DNA of 64,000 nt, from contig CM066991.1 in assembly GCA_033977485.1 (NCBI GenBank), positions 32,981,850-33,045,849 of the forward strand. Direction: 5' to 3'. Shown here one piece after another: positions 10,411 through 22,600 of this stretch. The notes under the pieces are model-generated. The model had not been told where the DNA came from. It did no database searches and was given only the letters and a program-made list of their open reading frames with translations. This DNA comes from Hydrangea macrophylla. Lineage: Eukaryota > Streptophyta > Magnoliopsida > Cornales > Hydrangeaceae. How positions within the stretch are numbered: the stretch's first letter is position 1; the number at the start of each line of letters is the position of its first letter. Both the position numbers and the translations under genes were made by a program.

Positions 10411-11910
10411 TCATGCTTCAAACAGAAATGGATACTTTGCCTGCATCTCATCCTCTCTTTCCCACTTGGCTTCTTCCACTGAGTGATTTCGCCACAAGAC
10501 CATTACCAATGGAACCGTCTTGTTTCGTAATACTTTATCCTTTCTATCTAGGATTCTCACTGGACGTTCAATATACGTTAAGTCTTCTCTGACTTCCAAT
10601 GGCTCTGGAGTAATCACATGACTTGAATCAGCTATAACTCTTCTTAACATCGACACATGGAATACATCGTGTACATTAGCTAACTCTTGTGGTAACTCTA
10701 GCCGATAAGCTACTGGCCCCACTTTTCCAATAATCTCAAATGGTCCAACGTATCTAGGATTCAACTTCCCTCGCTTTCCAAACCTCGTAATCCCCTTGGA
10801 AGGTGAAACCTTTAAGAACACACGATCACCTACTTCGAATTCCAGTGGTCTTCTCCCCGTATCCTCATAGCTTTTGTAACGACTCTGAGCCGTTTTCAAC
10901 CGTTGTTGTATTACCTTTACCTTCTCCGCTGCCAACTGAACCATCTCAGGTCCTTCTAGCCTTCGTTCCCCTACCTCGGTCCAACAAATCGGTGATCGAC
11001 ACTTACGCCCATATAGCGCTTCATATGGTGCCATCCCAATACTAGCCTGAAAACTGTTATTGTAGGCAAATTCAATCAAAGGTATATACTTTTCCCAGTC
11101 ACCCTTAAAATCAAGAACACATAGTCGAAGCATGTCCTCCAGTATTTGAATCACACGCTCGGACTGTCCATCTGTCTGCGGGTGAAAAGCTGTACTAAAT
11201 TTTAACTTTGTACCCATAGCTGCTTGTAGTCCTCTCCAGAATCTAGATAAGAAGCTACTATCCCTGTCTGAAACTATAGACACTGGCGCTCCATGTAGCC
11301 TCACAATCTCTTTAACATACAACTCCGCGAGTTTCATCGGTTCCTTTGTCTTAATCGGCAAGAAATGTGCAGACTTAGTCAATCGATCTACAATTACCCA
11401 AACACTATCGTTCGATCTTGTAGACCTTGGAAAACCCGATACAAAATCCATGGTTATCTTTTCCCATTTCCATTCCGGTACGTCCAAAGGTTGCAATAAC
11501 TCTGCAGGCCTTTGATGTTCCGCCTTGACTTGCTGACAAACCAAGCATTTGGCCACGTGCTCAGCTACCTCTCTTTTCATTCCAGACCACCAGTACACTT
11601 CTCGCAAATCTCGATACATCTTGGTACTACCTGGATGTACTGTATATTTGGTATTATGAGACTCTTCAAGTATTAACTCCTTAATCCCATCCACATTGGG
11701 TACACATACCCGATTCTTGAATTTCAGAATTTTGTCCACCAAGGTAAACTCTAGCTGTTTATCTAGCGGTATTTCATCATAAATCTTTTTTAAAACTGGG
11801 TCTTGAAGTTGTTTCATCTTTATCTCATCTATCAATGTCGGTTGTGCTACAATAGCTGCTAGCAAGTTTCCTTCAGTTGTTGAAATCACCTCAAGTTCTA
11901 ACTTTTCCAT
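10411..11910 (-). pseudogene. Integrase and chromodomain-like part of Tekay-like pol
   Basis: This is a 499-residue open stretch, the C-terminal half of the polyprotein, not a separate gene. It holds the HHCC zinc region (H85, H92, C122, C125), the DDE catalytic triad (D155, D215, E251, with 35 residues between the last two), the GPFEIIGKVGPVAYRLELP module, and a chromodomain-like tail from about residue 420. Integrase inserts the cDNA into the genome; the tail in this lineage is thought to target chromatin. The frame is open here but is cut from RT upstream by stops at about 11931 and 12079 in the same frame, so it is classed as part of a pseudogene. Catalytic residues look intact. Confidence 0.88.
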
Positions 11911-13418
11911 TTCACCAACAAGTTGTTTCTATGAAGTCAAATCGTAGGCCAAATTATTCGTAGACTTCCTACTTAATGCGTCAGCAACTACATTTGCTTT
12001 CCCAGGATGGTAGTGAATCGACAAGTCGTAGTCTTTCATCAATTCCAACCATCGCCTTTGCCTCATATTCAGTTCTTTCTATGTAAACAAGTACTTCAGG
12101 CTCTTGTGATCTGTGTAGATATCACACTTTTCCCCGTAAAGATAGTGCCGCCAGATCTTCAATGCAAAGATCACCGTTGCTAACTCAAGATCATGAGTCG
12201 GATAATTCACTTCGTGTACCTTTAACTGACGTGAGCCATAAGCAATCACTTTGCCGTTCTGCATTAGAACACATTCCAGTCCTCTATGTGAAGCATCACT
12301 ATAGATTACAAACCCTTCCATACCAGACGGAATCGTCAAGATCGGTGCTGACATAAGTTGAGTCTTCAGCTCTTTAAAACTCTTGTCACATTCCGAGTCC
12401 CAATTAAATACTGCGTTCTTTCTCATCAGTTGAGTCATTGGCATCGCTATCCTGGAGAAATTTTCCACAAACCTTCTATAATAACCTGCCAATCCTAAGA
12501 AACTTTGAATTTTTGACACATTTGTTGGTTTTGACCAATTAGCTATAGCCTCAATCTTCTTTGGGTCCACTAAAACTCCATCTTCAGAAATTACATGCCC
12601 CAAGAAAGCTATCTCAATCAACCAAAACTCACACTTCTTCAATTTTCCATATAATTTTCTCTCTCGCAGTCGTTGTAAGACCAATCGTAAATGCCTTTCA
12701 TGTTCTTCAACATTTTTGGAATACAAGAAAGCTATCTCAGTCAACCAAAACTCACACTTCTTCAATTTTCCATATAATTTTCTCTCTCGCAGTCGTTGTA
12801 AGACCAATCGTAAATGCCTTTCATGTTCTTCAACATTTTTGGAATACACCAAGATATCATCTATGAACACAATCACAAACTCATCCAGATATTCCTTGAA
12901 TACCCTATTCATCAAATCCATAAACGCCGCTGGTGCATTTGTTACTCCAAATGGCATGACCAAAAACTCATAATGGCCATATCGAGTCCGAAAAGCTGTC
13001 TTCTCAACATCCTCCACCTTGACTTTCAATTGGTGATACCCCGATCTCAAGTCAATCTTTGAAAATACATGGGCCCCTTGTAGTTGATCAAACAATCATC
13101 AATACGTGGTAGTGGATATTTGTTCTTGATCGTCAACTTGTTTAACTCTCTATAATCTATGCACATTCGAATTGTCCCGTCTTTCTTCTTAACAAACAAT
13201 ACCGGTGCACCCCATGGTGAGACACTTGGTTGTATAAACCCTTTATCAAGTAGCTCCTGTAGTTGGATTTTCAGTTCCTTCAATTCCACTGGTGCCATTC
13301 GGTATGGTGCCTTCGATATCGGTTGTGCTTCAGGTATCGTATCAATGGTAAATTCAATCTCCCTTTCAACTAGAGTATCAGGTAACTCCTCAGGAAACAC
13401 ATCAGGAAATTCTCTCAC
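11911..13418 (-). pseudogene. RT and RNase H part of Tekay-like pol, broken
   Basis: RT starts near 13418 ([12 protein letters not shown], then [14 protein letters not shown]) and continues past a one-base frameshift at about 13085-13095 into the frame holding the FIDD catalytic motif (around 12856-12867). A 123-bp tandem duplication follows. RNase H (FVIYSDAS, then KSLKYLF) ends with a TAG at 12079. The connection to integrase (HHPGK..ADALSRK, 11950-12060) is in frame but interrupted by a second stop near 11931. Family members usually have glutamine at the first stop, so a C-to-T change is likely. Product would have been reverse transcriptase/RNase H. Confidence 0.85.
12601..12846 (-). repeat. 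123-bp in-frame tandem duplication in RT
   Basis: 12601-12723 and 12724-12846 are near-identical copies (one difference, giving WLTE versus WLIE). Each encodes 41 residues beginning [11 protein letters not shown] just after the FIDDILV catalytic strand. The reading frame is preserved across both copies. Confidence 0.9.
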
Positions 13419-13481
13419 TATTGAAATATTTTCAATCCCTGATCCGGTGACTCTTGTATCAAGAATACTACATAAGAATCC

Positions 13482-15052
13482 TTAACAACCCTTCCTCACT
13501 AGTCGACAAGCTCGTGCAGCCGATACAATATACGGTGGTGACGTAATCCCCACCCCATGGAAATAAAACTCTTCCTGATCTGGCATTTGAAATACAACTC
13601 TTTTCCTTACACAATCAATTGAAGCACAATTCGCTGATAGCCAATCCATTCCCAAAATTACATCAAAGTGATGAATGGTTAATGGAACCAAATCAACAAC
13701 TAAGGTCTTTTCATTTACGTTGATGTTGCATGCTTTATGTACTAATGAACTTATTATAGGATTCCCTAACGGAATTGAAACGAACAAATCAAATCCCAAT
13801 GGTTCTGACATCACATCCAAGCATTTAGAAAATTCATGTGACACAAATGAGTGTGTGGATCCTGAATCCATAAGTACACGTGCAGAGCGTGAGCAAATAA
13901 GTAGTGTACCTGACACCACAGAGTCTGCGTTGGCCGTCTCTCCTGGCAAAAGGTTAAATGCCCGCGCTTCCCTTTGTTCCTTCTTTCCTTTGTCTGGTTG
14001 TTGCACTATTCTTGTTCCACTAGAAGCCACAGAGCCGGCCCCACGTTGTCGCTTGTTTAGGCAATCCCTCTCCCGATGACCCGGCATACCACATTCATAA
14101 CATTTACCCCTCATATCCACATTCACACTTTGGGTTCTTGTCTGCGTACAATTCTTGGCAACATGTCCTGGTTGATTACAAATATGACAAATCGTATTTG
14201 CCATATAACAAACACCCCAATGTCTACGGCCGCAAATAGTACACACCGGTTTATTTCCTCCAGAGAATGAACTTCCCCCTTGATTTCCTGAACCAACACC
14301 AGGTGCCCTTGAATAGGATTTCTTAAAGTTACCCTGGTTCCTCCCTTGATTCTCATTTTTCCTCTTCCCTTGTTGGTTAAGCTTGTAGTTCCCAATATCT
14401 CTTTCGGCTATTAGAGCCACATCTAGAACTTCAGCAAATGTTGGAAGACGAAATGTATCCACGCGACTATGGATATTCTCCCTCAGACCTTCTTCGAACT
14501 GCCTGGCTCTATCCACTTCTTCCAAAACTATACCAGGTGCACATCAAGCCAACCCATTAAATGCAGTCGCATACTCGTTTACCGTCATATCCCTTGTTTC
14601 AAGTTCATGAACTCTCGCTTCTTTTGGGTCTTCACTGAATCTGGAAAGTACCGCTTATCGAATTCCTCTATGAAACCTGCCCAAGTAGTCGGTGCTCTAC
14701 TCGCGAGGATACCAACCCACCAATTCTGAGCTCCCTCTTTCAACGTATCAGTGGCATTGTCTATTTTCTCTCTATCGGTGCATGTCAGGTTACGGAATAT
14801 ACGTTCCATATCCATTTTCCAAAAGTTCGCCACATCAGGATCCGATCCCCCAGTGAATATTGTCGGATTCTTCTTTGCAAACTTTTCGGCAATTGATTGC
14901 CCAGCCATTGGTACCAAATTTGGATTTTCCAGCTCCATTCCCCTTGGTGGCACTCTGTCATCCGCTGCTCTAATAAACCCCTCAATAGCGGCCTCTATTC
15001 GATCCATTCGTGCATTCGTTGCATTGTCATTATTGATATCCATACTTTCCAC
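13482..15052 (-). pseudogene. gag and protease of Tekay-like element, broken
   Basis: Gag starts at 15052 (MESMDINNDN) with the capsid core (FTGGSDPDVANFWKMDMERIF, NWWVG). It shifts frame near 14585, passes a TGA, then continues from 14525. That segment has a cysteine-rich CTICGRRHWGVC and two CX2CX4HX4C zinc knuckles (residues 113-126 and 142-155), then an aspartic protease with LMDSGS (D220) and ILGMDWL. It ends in a TAA at 13482 just upstream of RT, in the same frame as the RT N-terminus. This stop too falls where the family normally reads through. Normal products would be capsid/nucleocapsid and the processing protease. Confidence 0.88.
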
Positions 15053-15291
15053 TACTTATCCCTGATAACCACTGATATAATGATATCATGCATGTCATGA
15101 CATATATCTCAGAGTATGCATGTAAGATACTATGCACACAACCATTATTCATATGCATATGTAATGCACTAATCCAAATTCCGCACACATTAATCAATAA
15201 TCAAACTCATGACGTCGTCTCTCGTCCCCAAGGCTCTAAACCTACACCTATAGTTCAAGGTCTATAGCCTTTTTGCTCTGATACCACTACA
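15053..15291 (-). other. Leader of nested element
   Basis: About 240 bases between the PBS and the gag start, AT-rich, containing no open frame. It includes repeated ATGCAT/CATATG tracts. Confidence 0.5.
15275..15286 (-). promoter_or_regulatory. Primer-binding site of nested element
   Basis: On the minus strand this reads TGGTATCAGAGC, five bases from the LTR end, the same tRNA-iMet type as the outer element. Confidence 0.85.
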
Positions 15292-17529
15292 TGTCACGCC
15301 CCGAATCCATACATATGAATCTAGGTCACGTGGCACGCCATCAAGGCTTACCAACAATGATTAAAGTTCTCAAAAATGACCTTAATAAAAGTTTTGCTAC
15401 AAAACAACCAACTTCCAAATAGTTTTTCAAAGGACATATTAAACGCGTGCCCAAACACGCCTTAATGAGTTTTTTTTTCAAAAGTAACAATTTCGTAGGT
15501 CAATGGGTCCTAAAAGGTACCTCCATGCCTAATTAGAAGTTGTTCCGAACATTGGAAGTAGGAGTTTGAAATTTCTGGCTGGGGGCATTTCGACCGGTCG
15601 AATTGCCCCGCTCGACCGGTCGAATGGGGTCTGGGCAGAATCCAAACCTCCAAAAGACCGTTGCACAAATGCCGACGCTTTTTCGCAAACGCCGTTAATT
15701 ACCGGCGCTTCTCTAATAAACGGCGTTGATTCCCAGCGCTTCCGCACAAACGCCGCTAATAAAATAATACACATATTACCAAAAGAAACCAAACCAAACA
15801 AAACCATTTCAAACCAACACCTTTCAAAACAAAACCATTTCGAATAATGCATTTCAAACCAAAACCCTTTCCAAGCTTTGTTAAACATTCCAAAGACTTG
15901 TAAGAACATATATATCCATTTATACAACCACCATAAACCTGTCCCGGATTACAAGTATCAAAACTATAAGTTTCACACGTCTTGGCAACCAAGGTCCTAA
16001 GGTGAACCAAGTGCCGTACTCGCATATATAACAAGTCTTAATACAAGTTGCACGGTTAAACAACCGGCATGAGTTAAACACATATTACAAAAGTGCTACA
16101 AGTTCTATAAACATTAGGAGCTTCCGGTCCTTCCTCGCCTCATTACCCGCGATTCTCCCCTCCAGTCCTTGCACCTGAATGGTTATTTATATAACCATAG
16201 ATATATGGATTTGTTTAAGCTAACGCTTAGTGAATAATATAAATCAAGCATACGGATGATAAATATGTTCCAATCCATCATAACACATAACTATTGGTCT
16301 CTAGGGAATAAGTGCACCTTCACCGATCCAAAGTTTTAAGACTCAACCACGACCCATGCCCCTTCGACATGTCGCGTAAATGCCTTTCTCGTCAAGTGAC
16401 CGTCGTCACTACTAATCCTCCCCCTTCGAGAGGACGTCTCACGGTGAATTAGCACAAATCCCCCTTTAACCCACATAGGCACATAAACATGCTCATTTAA
16501 CACATATCACCATATTTTTCATTTCAACATACTTTGGGCCTACTTTATACATGAGTTTTGCCCAATATGAACTACACATGGTATCTATATACATTCCTAG
16601 CGTATCAAATGCATTAAACCATAGAATCATCCAAAACTCAAGATTTATATCACTCACCTCCGATTTACGCTCTTAAACGCCGATCCAAGGAAAACTCAAG
16701 CACAAAGAACGTGCAGTAATTCTTCTAATACAATTCCTATTAATCAAAAGTCCAAATATCAACTTTGTATGAAAATTCTAGAAAATGAGTTTTCGGAAAA
16801 CTTAACCAAACAAGGCTTAATAGATATCAAAACGACGGCCTTACCTCGTAGAGTTCAAATACGGAATTTGATGAAAAACAAACGGGTAGAACTCCGTCGA
16901 TTCGAGTCTTGAAGCTCTAAGCCAAGAAATCCTCCATTTGGCCTCTTCTTGAATTTAGGTTAAACTTTATAAAATTTATGAAAGTCATCACTATCTATAT
17001 ATAGGCAACACTTTTGGAAATTGTGTTTACCTCCCCACGAGTTTCCATAACTTCTAATCAGTCTCTTAAACTTTCCACACAGCTAATGCATAGCTCTTCA
17101 GATGAAACCTCAAAATTATAAAGGTTTTCGACTAAGTTCTGTTTGGTTGCTAAAACGCAAGTTTCTACAAATTTTACGAAATTGCTAATTAGCTTACCAA
17201 ATTATGTAACGTGTTCAATTTCGTCCTCACCAGGCATCTAATGACTCCGATGAGTCGCTATCAACAATATAATAATCAATTATATTTACATATGCCTAAA
17301 TAAACATTTAACCACATAACCATGAGTTATTACTCATTTTCCCAACCGTAGGGAATTCTTACTTGCCCACCTTCTGGACTGCCTTCAAGGCCAAATACTG
17401 GGTTCTCAAAAGACACCCTCCGACAACTAGTGAGTCATCACTCACATCACACGTGTTAATTAACACCACAGTAAGCATTCTATGCATGCTAATATAATAT
17501 AATTAAATGCCGCGGGAGCGGGTATGACA
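15292..17529 (-). repeat. 5' LTR of nested Tekay-like element
   Basis: It carries the same termini and internal repeats as the copy at 8130-10366. TATA at about 16994-17005. The final bases include GCCGCGGGAGCGGGTATGACA-type sequence differing by two bases from the other copy. Confidence 0.9.
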
Positions 17530-19264
17530 GTATGTGAATTAGAAATCGATATAGAATTTATTGAACACAGTGATGCTATAGTACTTTGTGGGAAGATTTA
17601 ATTACCGGCTTATCCTCAGATTGTATTTGGGGATTGTATTAATGTTGTTAGTAATAGGTTATTCAAGAATAATGGATTGGAGACCCGGATAGCATAAATA
17701 AAGGACTAGAAAGTTTAAATTGGAAATTGAGTCAGATTCGACTACGGTTATGAAACATTTAATGTCAGAATAAGGTATGGTGCTTGAGATGTTATACGAC
17801 GAATATACGTTTAGTGTGAACGGTTGTCAGGAACTCGGTGAGAGTTGAGATACAGAAGTGTGATCGATATCGACTTGTGCAAAGGTGAAAGTGAAACACC
17901 AGAGACGTATAGAGTTGTAAACTACATGAACGGTAGTGGATCTACCTGGACTGATATGAGAATGGACTACATTGCAGTTGAGATCTTCGAAAGAAAAGTG
18001 ATTGGCTCAGAGTGTGAGTACACTAGGTAAACATGATGGATTGTGAATGATCAACGGATTGTGACAGAAACAGGGTATGTTCTGAACAAGAGGATATGTT
18101 TGATAAACTAGGTGGTACGTGCATGATTGACTAAGTCAAATTTTGATTAACAATGCTATTCATTACGATGGATATAATGGTGGTGGTGTTGAGAAAGAGA
18201 TGAGGTATTATGTGAGATTTCAAAATAATTGTTTTAAAACCAGAATGAGAAATGTATTGGACTTTGTTAAACATTTTAAAGTGAATGTTAGGGGTAACCT
18301 TCTATGTTAATTGACGATAGTTCGAGTACAAACTTGGGAACGATGAGCGACGAATGTGTTTGACCTCACTGGGGTGATTTGGGGCATGTGTAGACTCGAA
18401 CGAGTGAAATGATGTGAAATTTTTAATAGAGAATTTGATTGATACCTTACGAGGCACAAGTGATGGGAGTATAGTACGAGGTTGGTAAAACCAGAATGGA
18501 ATGATAAGAATTAGTAGAGACAGAGGTATAGTACTGGTGTGACGCACTACCGACTATGTGATAGTCATTTCAACTGAAGTTGCCATGATATGGATTTATT
18601 AGGAAAGAAGGATTGGAAATTGATAAGAACTTGGGAGTCGTTTGAAATGCGTTATAGTGGTACAAGTGGTTTGGTGATCAGCAGAGTAAGAGATTGAATC
18701 TATAGTATGTGAAACAATTGATTGAAGCATGGACTTATCGACGGGGTATATATGTGTGATAGTACTCAGTTCTGGTTCACTACGGGATGAAGAATCATGT
18801 ATAGATGTTAACCAGTTGAGACGTAATGCCAACGACTTTTAATAGAAAAGAAAGATCGGTGAATGGGAGATGAGTTACTTCCTTCGTTTTAGTGATTAAG
18901 ATATAACCTTTGGGTTTCGAAAAGTATATGTGATAAGCACGAGGAAAGGACATGTGAGTGGACGTTGTGACGTCGTGATGTGATTTAATGTCAAATTTGA
19001 CTATTGAGTAAGTTCTACTCAGGTGTTGATGTTCTTATTTATCGAGATGCTTCATTAATTGCTAGAATTTGGTTGAATCTTCTATCGGATTGAGACGAGG
19101 GCTCTGAGGATTTATTTTCCTCAAGAGCCTGAGGATTTACTTTCGTCGTGAGACTGTGACTTCTCAGTAAAGTGGTTGGCTTGTGTATGAGGCAAATGTA
19201 TGAAGTACTTGTGTGAAGTCTTGGTGACTTGAGAAGATGGTTTAAGTTTGGGGACAAACTTCCT
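17530..19264 (+). other. Anonymous interior of outer element, 3' half
   Basis: About 1.7 kb with no recognisable gag or pol domain on either strand. Composition (G/T and purine rich, many GTGA and TGATAT words) matches 7441-8129. A hairpin lies near the end (19100-19129). It may be family-specific non-coding sequence of the defective element. Confidence 0.5.
19100..19129 (+). repeat. Hairpin near 3' end of outer interior
   Basis: GGCTCTGAGGA (19100-19110) pairs with TCCTCAAGAGCC (19118-19129) with one bulged base. A second, imperfect copy of TGAGGATTTA(T/C)TTTC follows at once. Confidence 0.6.
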
Positions 19265-19281
19265 TTTTGGAGGGGAGAGTT
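19265..19281 (+). promoter_or_regulatory. Polypurine tract of outer element
   Basis: TTTTTGGAGGGGAGAGT immediately precedes the 3' LTR, the expected place for plus-strand priming on a + strand element. Confidence 0.8.
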
Positions 19282-21332
19282 GTCACACCCGTCCCGGGAA
19301 ATCTATTTATTTTAAAATACAAAATTTATTTATTGTGAATTATTAATGTTGATTAATAATTGTGGATGTGGTTGACGTGGGTCAAACGGTGAGTGTCAAT
19401 CGAGGACACAGAGATTTGATAATCAATGAGGGATTGACATGAGTAAATGACATTTATGTGATTTTAAATGTTATTTGACTTTACCTGATTTTCATGAATA
19501 GTAATTATACCTGTTTTGTATAATTTCTGGTAGTTTGATCCTATCTTAGATCATTGTGAATACTGTGGTGAGAACGTGAGTAATGCATAGCATAAAAGGT
19601 AGGTGGTCTAGAGATTTCACGAAATTAGTTTCAGAACGTGATTTTTGGACCCAAACGGAACATAGTCGAAAACTTTTATAAATTTTAGTTTTCACTCGTA
19701 AAGTTATAAAATGGACGTGTGCGACGTTTCAGGGGATAATTAGAAGTTTAGAGAACTCCCGGGGAGTTAAACACGATTTGCGAAAGTCGTGCCTATATAT
19801 AGAAAACCATGAGATATTTTCATTAGTTATAATTTTCTAACCTAAATCAAGAGGAGGCCAAAAGGTGGATTTATTGCTTCAAGCTTCAAGACACAAATCG
19901 ACGAACTTTCGATCGTCAACTTTTCTCCAAATTTCATATTCGAACTCCTCGAGGTATTAGCTACGTTTTGATGTCTATTAGGCCACGTTTGGCAAATTAT
20001 TTCTGAAAAGCTAATTTTAAGAATTTGGGGAAAACATGTGTATACTTGTAGGAATCACTTGTAATCAGATATTCGACGTTTAATTGGTGTCCTAGTACTT
20101 CTCCTAAAGTTTGAGACTTATAGCTTGAGGTATGAATTCCGAACCTATGTAATATAGGGAATTTTGGATGTTTTAGATATTTTGTATGAATTGTGATCCG
20201 GGCAAACTTATGTGTTAAATTAGGCCTGTTAATTTTAGCGAGTACGTATAGAAAAGCATGATGACATGATTATGTGAGTATGCTAAATGTTTATGTGGGT
20301 CAAAGGGGAGTTCGATATAATTTCATGCCGGTGCACGCCTCTCGATGTTTGAGAGTTTATAGTAGTGACGACTACTTGCTTGGTGTGGGAAGTGGCCAAC
20401 CAGAGCAGATGGATGCAATAGTTGAGTGATTCTTGGCTAACCATTGACATCGCGGTTTAAGATTTAAGACTTGCCGATATACTGGGTGAATGCGTATCTC
20501 TCTCCCCGGAGACTAAATTATGTGATTTAGATGTTTAAAACATGAATTGCCTCATATGCATTTGTTTAGAATTGTACACTCAGCATATAGCTGAGCAATG
20601 GAGATTTACTCCATTGCAGGTATGAAGAAAGGAAAGAAGGAATGCGAGGGATGAGGCCGTTGGGATCATTCAGAGGAATTGGGGTATAGATTTTTGTAAT
20701 CGAATCATAGAAGCTCTGGATTATTATTGAGTTGATGTAATATTCTTTTGGAAACCATTTTAAGTTGGTTGGAAGTGACTTGGAACTCTTGAGTTCGCGT
20801 TTTGATGTTTAACACGTTGAATTTCATGTTTTATGAATTTATTGTAGCACTTAAGAGATTTGATCCAAACGAGTTCCGTTAATGTTTTCAAAGCTTAGAC
20901 ATGCTGTCTAATATGTTTATATACCTTTGGTAAAGTTTCAGAACGATTGGAAATTTGTATGTTGAGTTTTGTCGTAATTGCGACGTTTTCAAAAAAAGTA
21001 AAAATAGGAAAAAGTGGGCTGCCCGTGAATAGTGTTTTTACAAAGGAAGTACCTTTTTCGGAAAATATTGAACTGTTCTATTTTGCTTTTAGGGTACATT
21101 TGGGGTCCCTAATAAAACTTTTATAGTTAATTTGAAATATAATCAACTTTTCAAATTGATACGGATTTTACGGACTCATAGTTCAATGTTATGTTTTTCT
21201 TCCAAAATGAACTTTGTTTTAAAGAGTTTCTTTAAGTTTCTTTTCCGCTGCTAGAGTTATAGAATGAATTGGACGAGCCTCGGTGGCGTGCCACGTGTCC
21301 TATTTCTGCCCGTAGCGGGATGGGTCGTGACA
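19282..21332 (+). repeat. 3' LTR of outer element
   Basis: It begins TGTCACACCCGTCCC and ends GGGTCGTGACA, followed by CCAAG. TATA at 19793-19802. It has one fewer ATT in a short ATT run than the 5' copy. Confidence 0.88.
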
Positions 21333-21789
21333 CCAAGGTTCCTAAAGTTATAAGTGACCTGTTTGGAGTCACTTCCCAAAAGCTAGATTTGTTTAGATTC
21401 AAAATGTATATATTAATACTTTTGAATTAATTTTAAGAAGCACTTAAGATTCCAAAGGCCGGTTTAGTCAAAGCGGATCTAGAGATGCTTTAGCAAAATG
21501 TAGTGCGAAAAACAGGTTACGAGTTTTAGGACGTATTTCTTTTCCTACAGTACGTACCCTTCTGGCATCTAAAAGCATTTTGACTATAATTCTCAAATCT
21601 AATTCGCAGTTGAAGCATAAGTACTGCTTCTGCCTAACCGCAAAAGTAACATCCAACCAGATTGACTCTTATTTTTTGGATGCATTCGCGATTAATATTG
21701 AGTTCTAATGCATATTTGTGCAATTGCTACCAAAATCTTGAGGACCATTACCATAATGGACATGTACAAAGTGGATAGTTGATGATAGG
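21333..21789. other. Intergenic DNA between two LTR elements
   Basis: No supportable gene. The stretch 21430-21650 has AAGCATTT/AGCACTT-type words common in decayed hAT-derived repeats, but no termini can be fixed. Confidence 0.35.
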
Positions 21790-21992
21790 TGTTAAAGTAT
21801 TAGAGAGAGAGTTGAGAGAATAATACCGAAATGTATTATTGAGTTGTGTATCAAACATTACAATGGGTAGCTTTTATATAAGTTACAAGAAAGCTCTAAG
21901 TATGGAAAGTGCAAGAGGAGTACACAACGAATCTAGACAGAATGCACTATATGATGCAATCTATAGTGAACTTGGACTATAATATTCTAATA
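21790..21992 (-). repeat. 3' LTR of TRIM-like element
   Basis: About 203 bp, shorter than its partner by deletions around 21905-21915. The terminus reads TAATA where the other copy has TAACA. Confidence 0.8.
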
Positions 21993-22299
21993 GTCCCCCT
22001 CAAACCCAAGGCAATGAGATTGAGACCAACTTGATTTTGGAAATGAAATTTTGAAACAGTTGGCGGTTTGACAGCGGAGCTAGCAATGATGGACAGTGGA
22101 AGCAGCAGCAGAAGGCGAGACTGAGCGATCCAACAAAGAGGGCGCTGACCAGAACCAGACCGGAAAACACTGGCATGATAACGTCAAGTTGAGCTGAGAG
22201 AACCAACAATGGAAACGCTGACTCGATCCGAACCGGGAGACACCGGCAAGATAGTGTCAGGTTGGATTGAGCAAAGGCGATGGTAGCAACAACACAGAG

Positions 22300-22600
22300 T
22301 ACGAGGAGGCTGGTGGATGGAGGTCCAACAGAGGAGGCCAAACTGTTAGAGGTAGTAGGTGGTCCGGCGGTGGAAGGAGTCTGATAGCGGAGAAGGTAGT
22401 GAACAGAGGTCTGACCGGTCGGAGGTCCAACAGAGGAGAACGGACTGAGGAGATGGTGGATGGAGATCTGGCTGGTCGGAGGTCCGACGAAGGAGGCCGG
22501 CAGGTTGGAGGTGGTAGGCAGTTTGGTGGTTCGGGGCCGGACGGAGAGATGGTTGCCGGGTGACGGAAGTGGTCAGTTGGTGGTCTGACAAGCAGCGGTA
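22300..22600 (+). repeat. Degenerate GGAGGTCC repeats inside TRIM-like element
   Basis: Several copies of (C/T)GG(A/T)CGGAGGTCC(A/G)AC and GGTGGT words at irregular spacing. They create glycine- and arginine-rich readings on + that I do not regard as a gene. Confidence 0.5.

Larger units (their letters stand above)
8130..17529 (-). mobile_element. Nested Tekay/Del-like Ty3/gypsy element, minus strand
   Basis: A complete 9.4-kb element has LTRs at 15292-17529 (5') and 8130-10366 (3'), a PBS at 15275-15286, a PPT at 10367-10379, and a perfect 5-bp target duplication GTATG (8125-8129 and 17530-17534). Gag with zinc knuckles, protease, RT, RNase H, integrase and a chromodomain-like tail are encoded on the minus strand in the standard Ty3 order. 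The domain set, large LTRs and long chromodomain tail fit the Tekay/Del chromovirus lineage. Reading frames carry several stops and frameshifts plus a 123-bp duplication in RT, so this copy cannot move by itself. LTRs differ at roughly 37 sites by hand count. Confidence 0.92.
3665..21332 (+). mobile_element. Outer Ty3/gypsy-related LTR retrotransposon, coding-defective
   Basis: Two ~2.05-kb direct repeats (3665-5719 and 19282-21332) begin TGTCAC and end GTGACA. A tRNA-iMet-type PBS follows the left repeat and a polypurine tract precedes the right one, fixing the orientation as +. The flanks CCAAA/CCAAG form a 4-of-5 target duplication. Between the LTRs, excluding the nested element at 8130-17529, only ~4.2 kb of native interior remains. 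Its only recognisable coding sequence is a rearranged integrase remnant at about 6696-7437. I see no gag, protease, RT or RNase H, so this looks like a non-autonomous derivative of a Tekay-like family moved by another element's proteins. Confidence 0.85.

Noticed and set aside
12561..13062. + strand open frames opposite RT
   Set aside because: Shadow frames of the minus-strand RT; the apparent duplicated peptide reflects the 123-bp DNA duplication.
17530..19264. Hidden gag or pol of the outer element
   Set aside because: I read both strands and found no capsid, zinc knuckle, protease, RT or RNase H motif.
22267..22563. Gly/Arg-rich open frame inside the TRIM-like element
   Set aside because: It comes from GGAGGTCC/GGTGG repeats, has no domain and lies in a non-coding interior.
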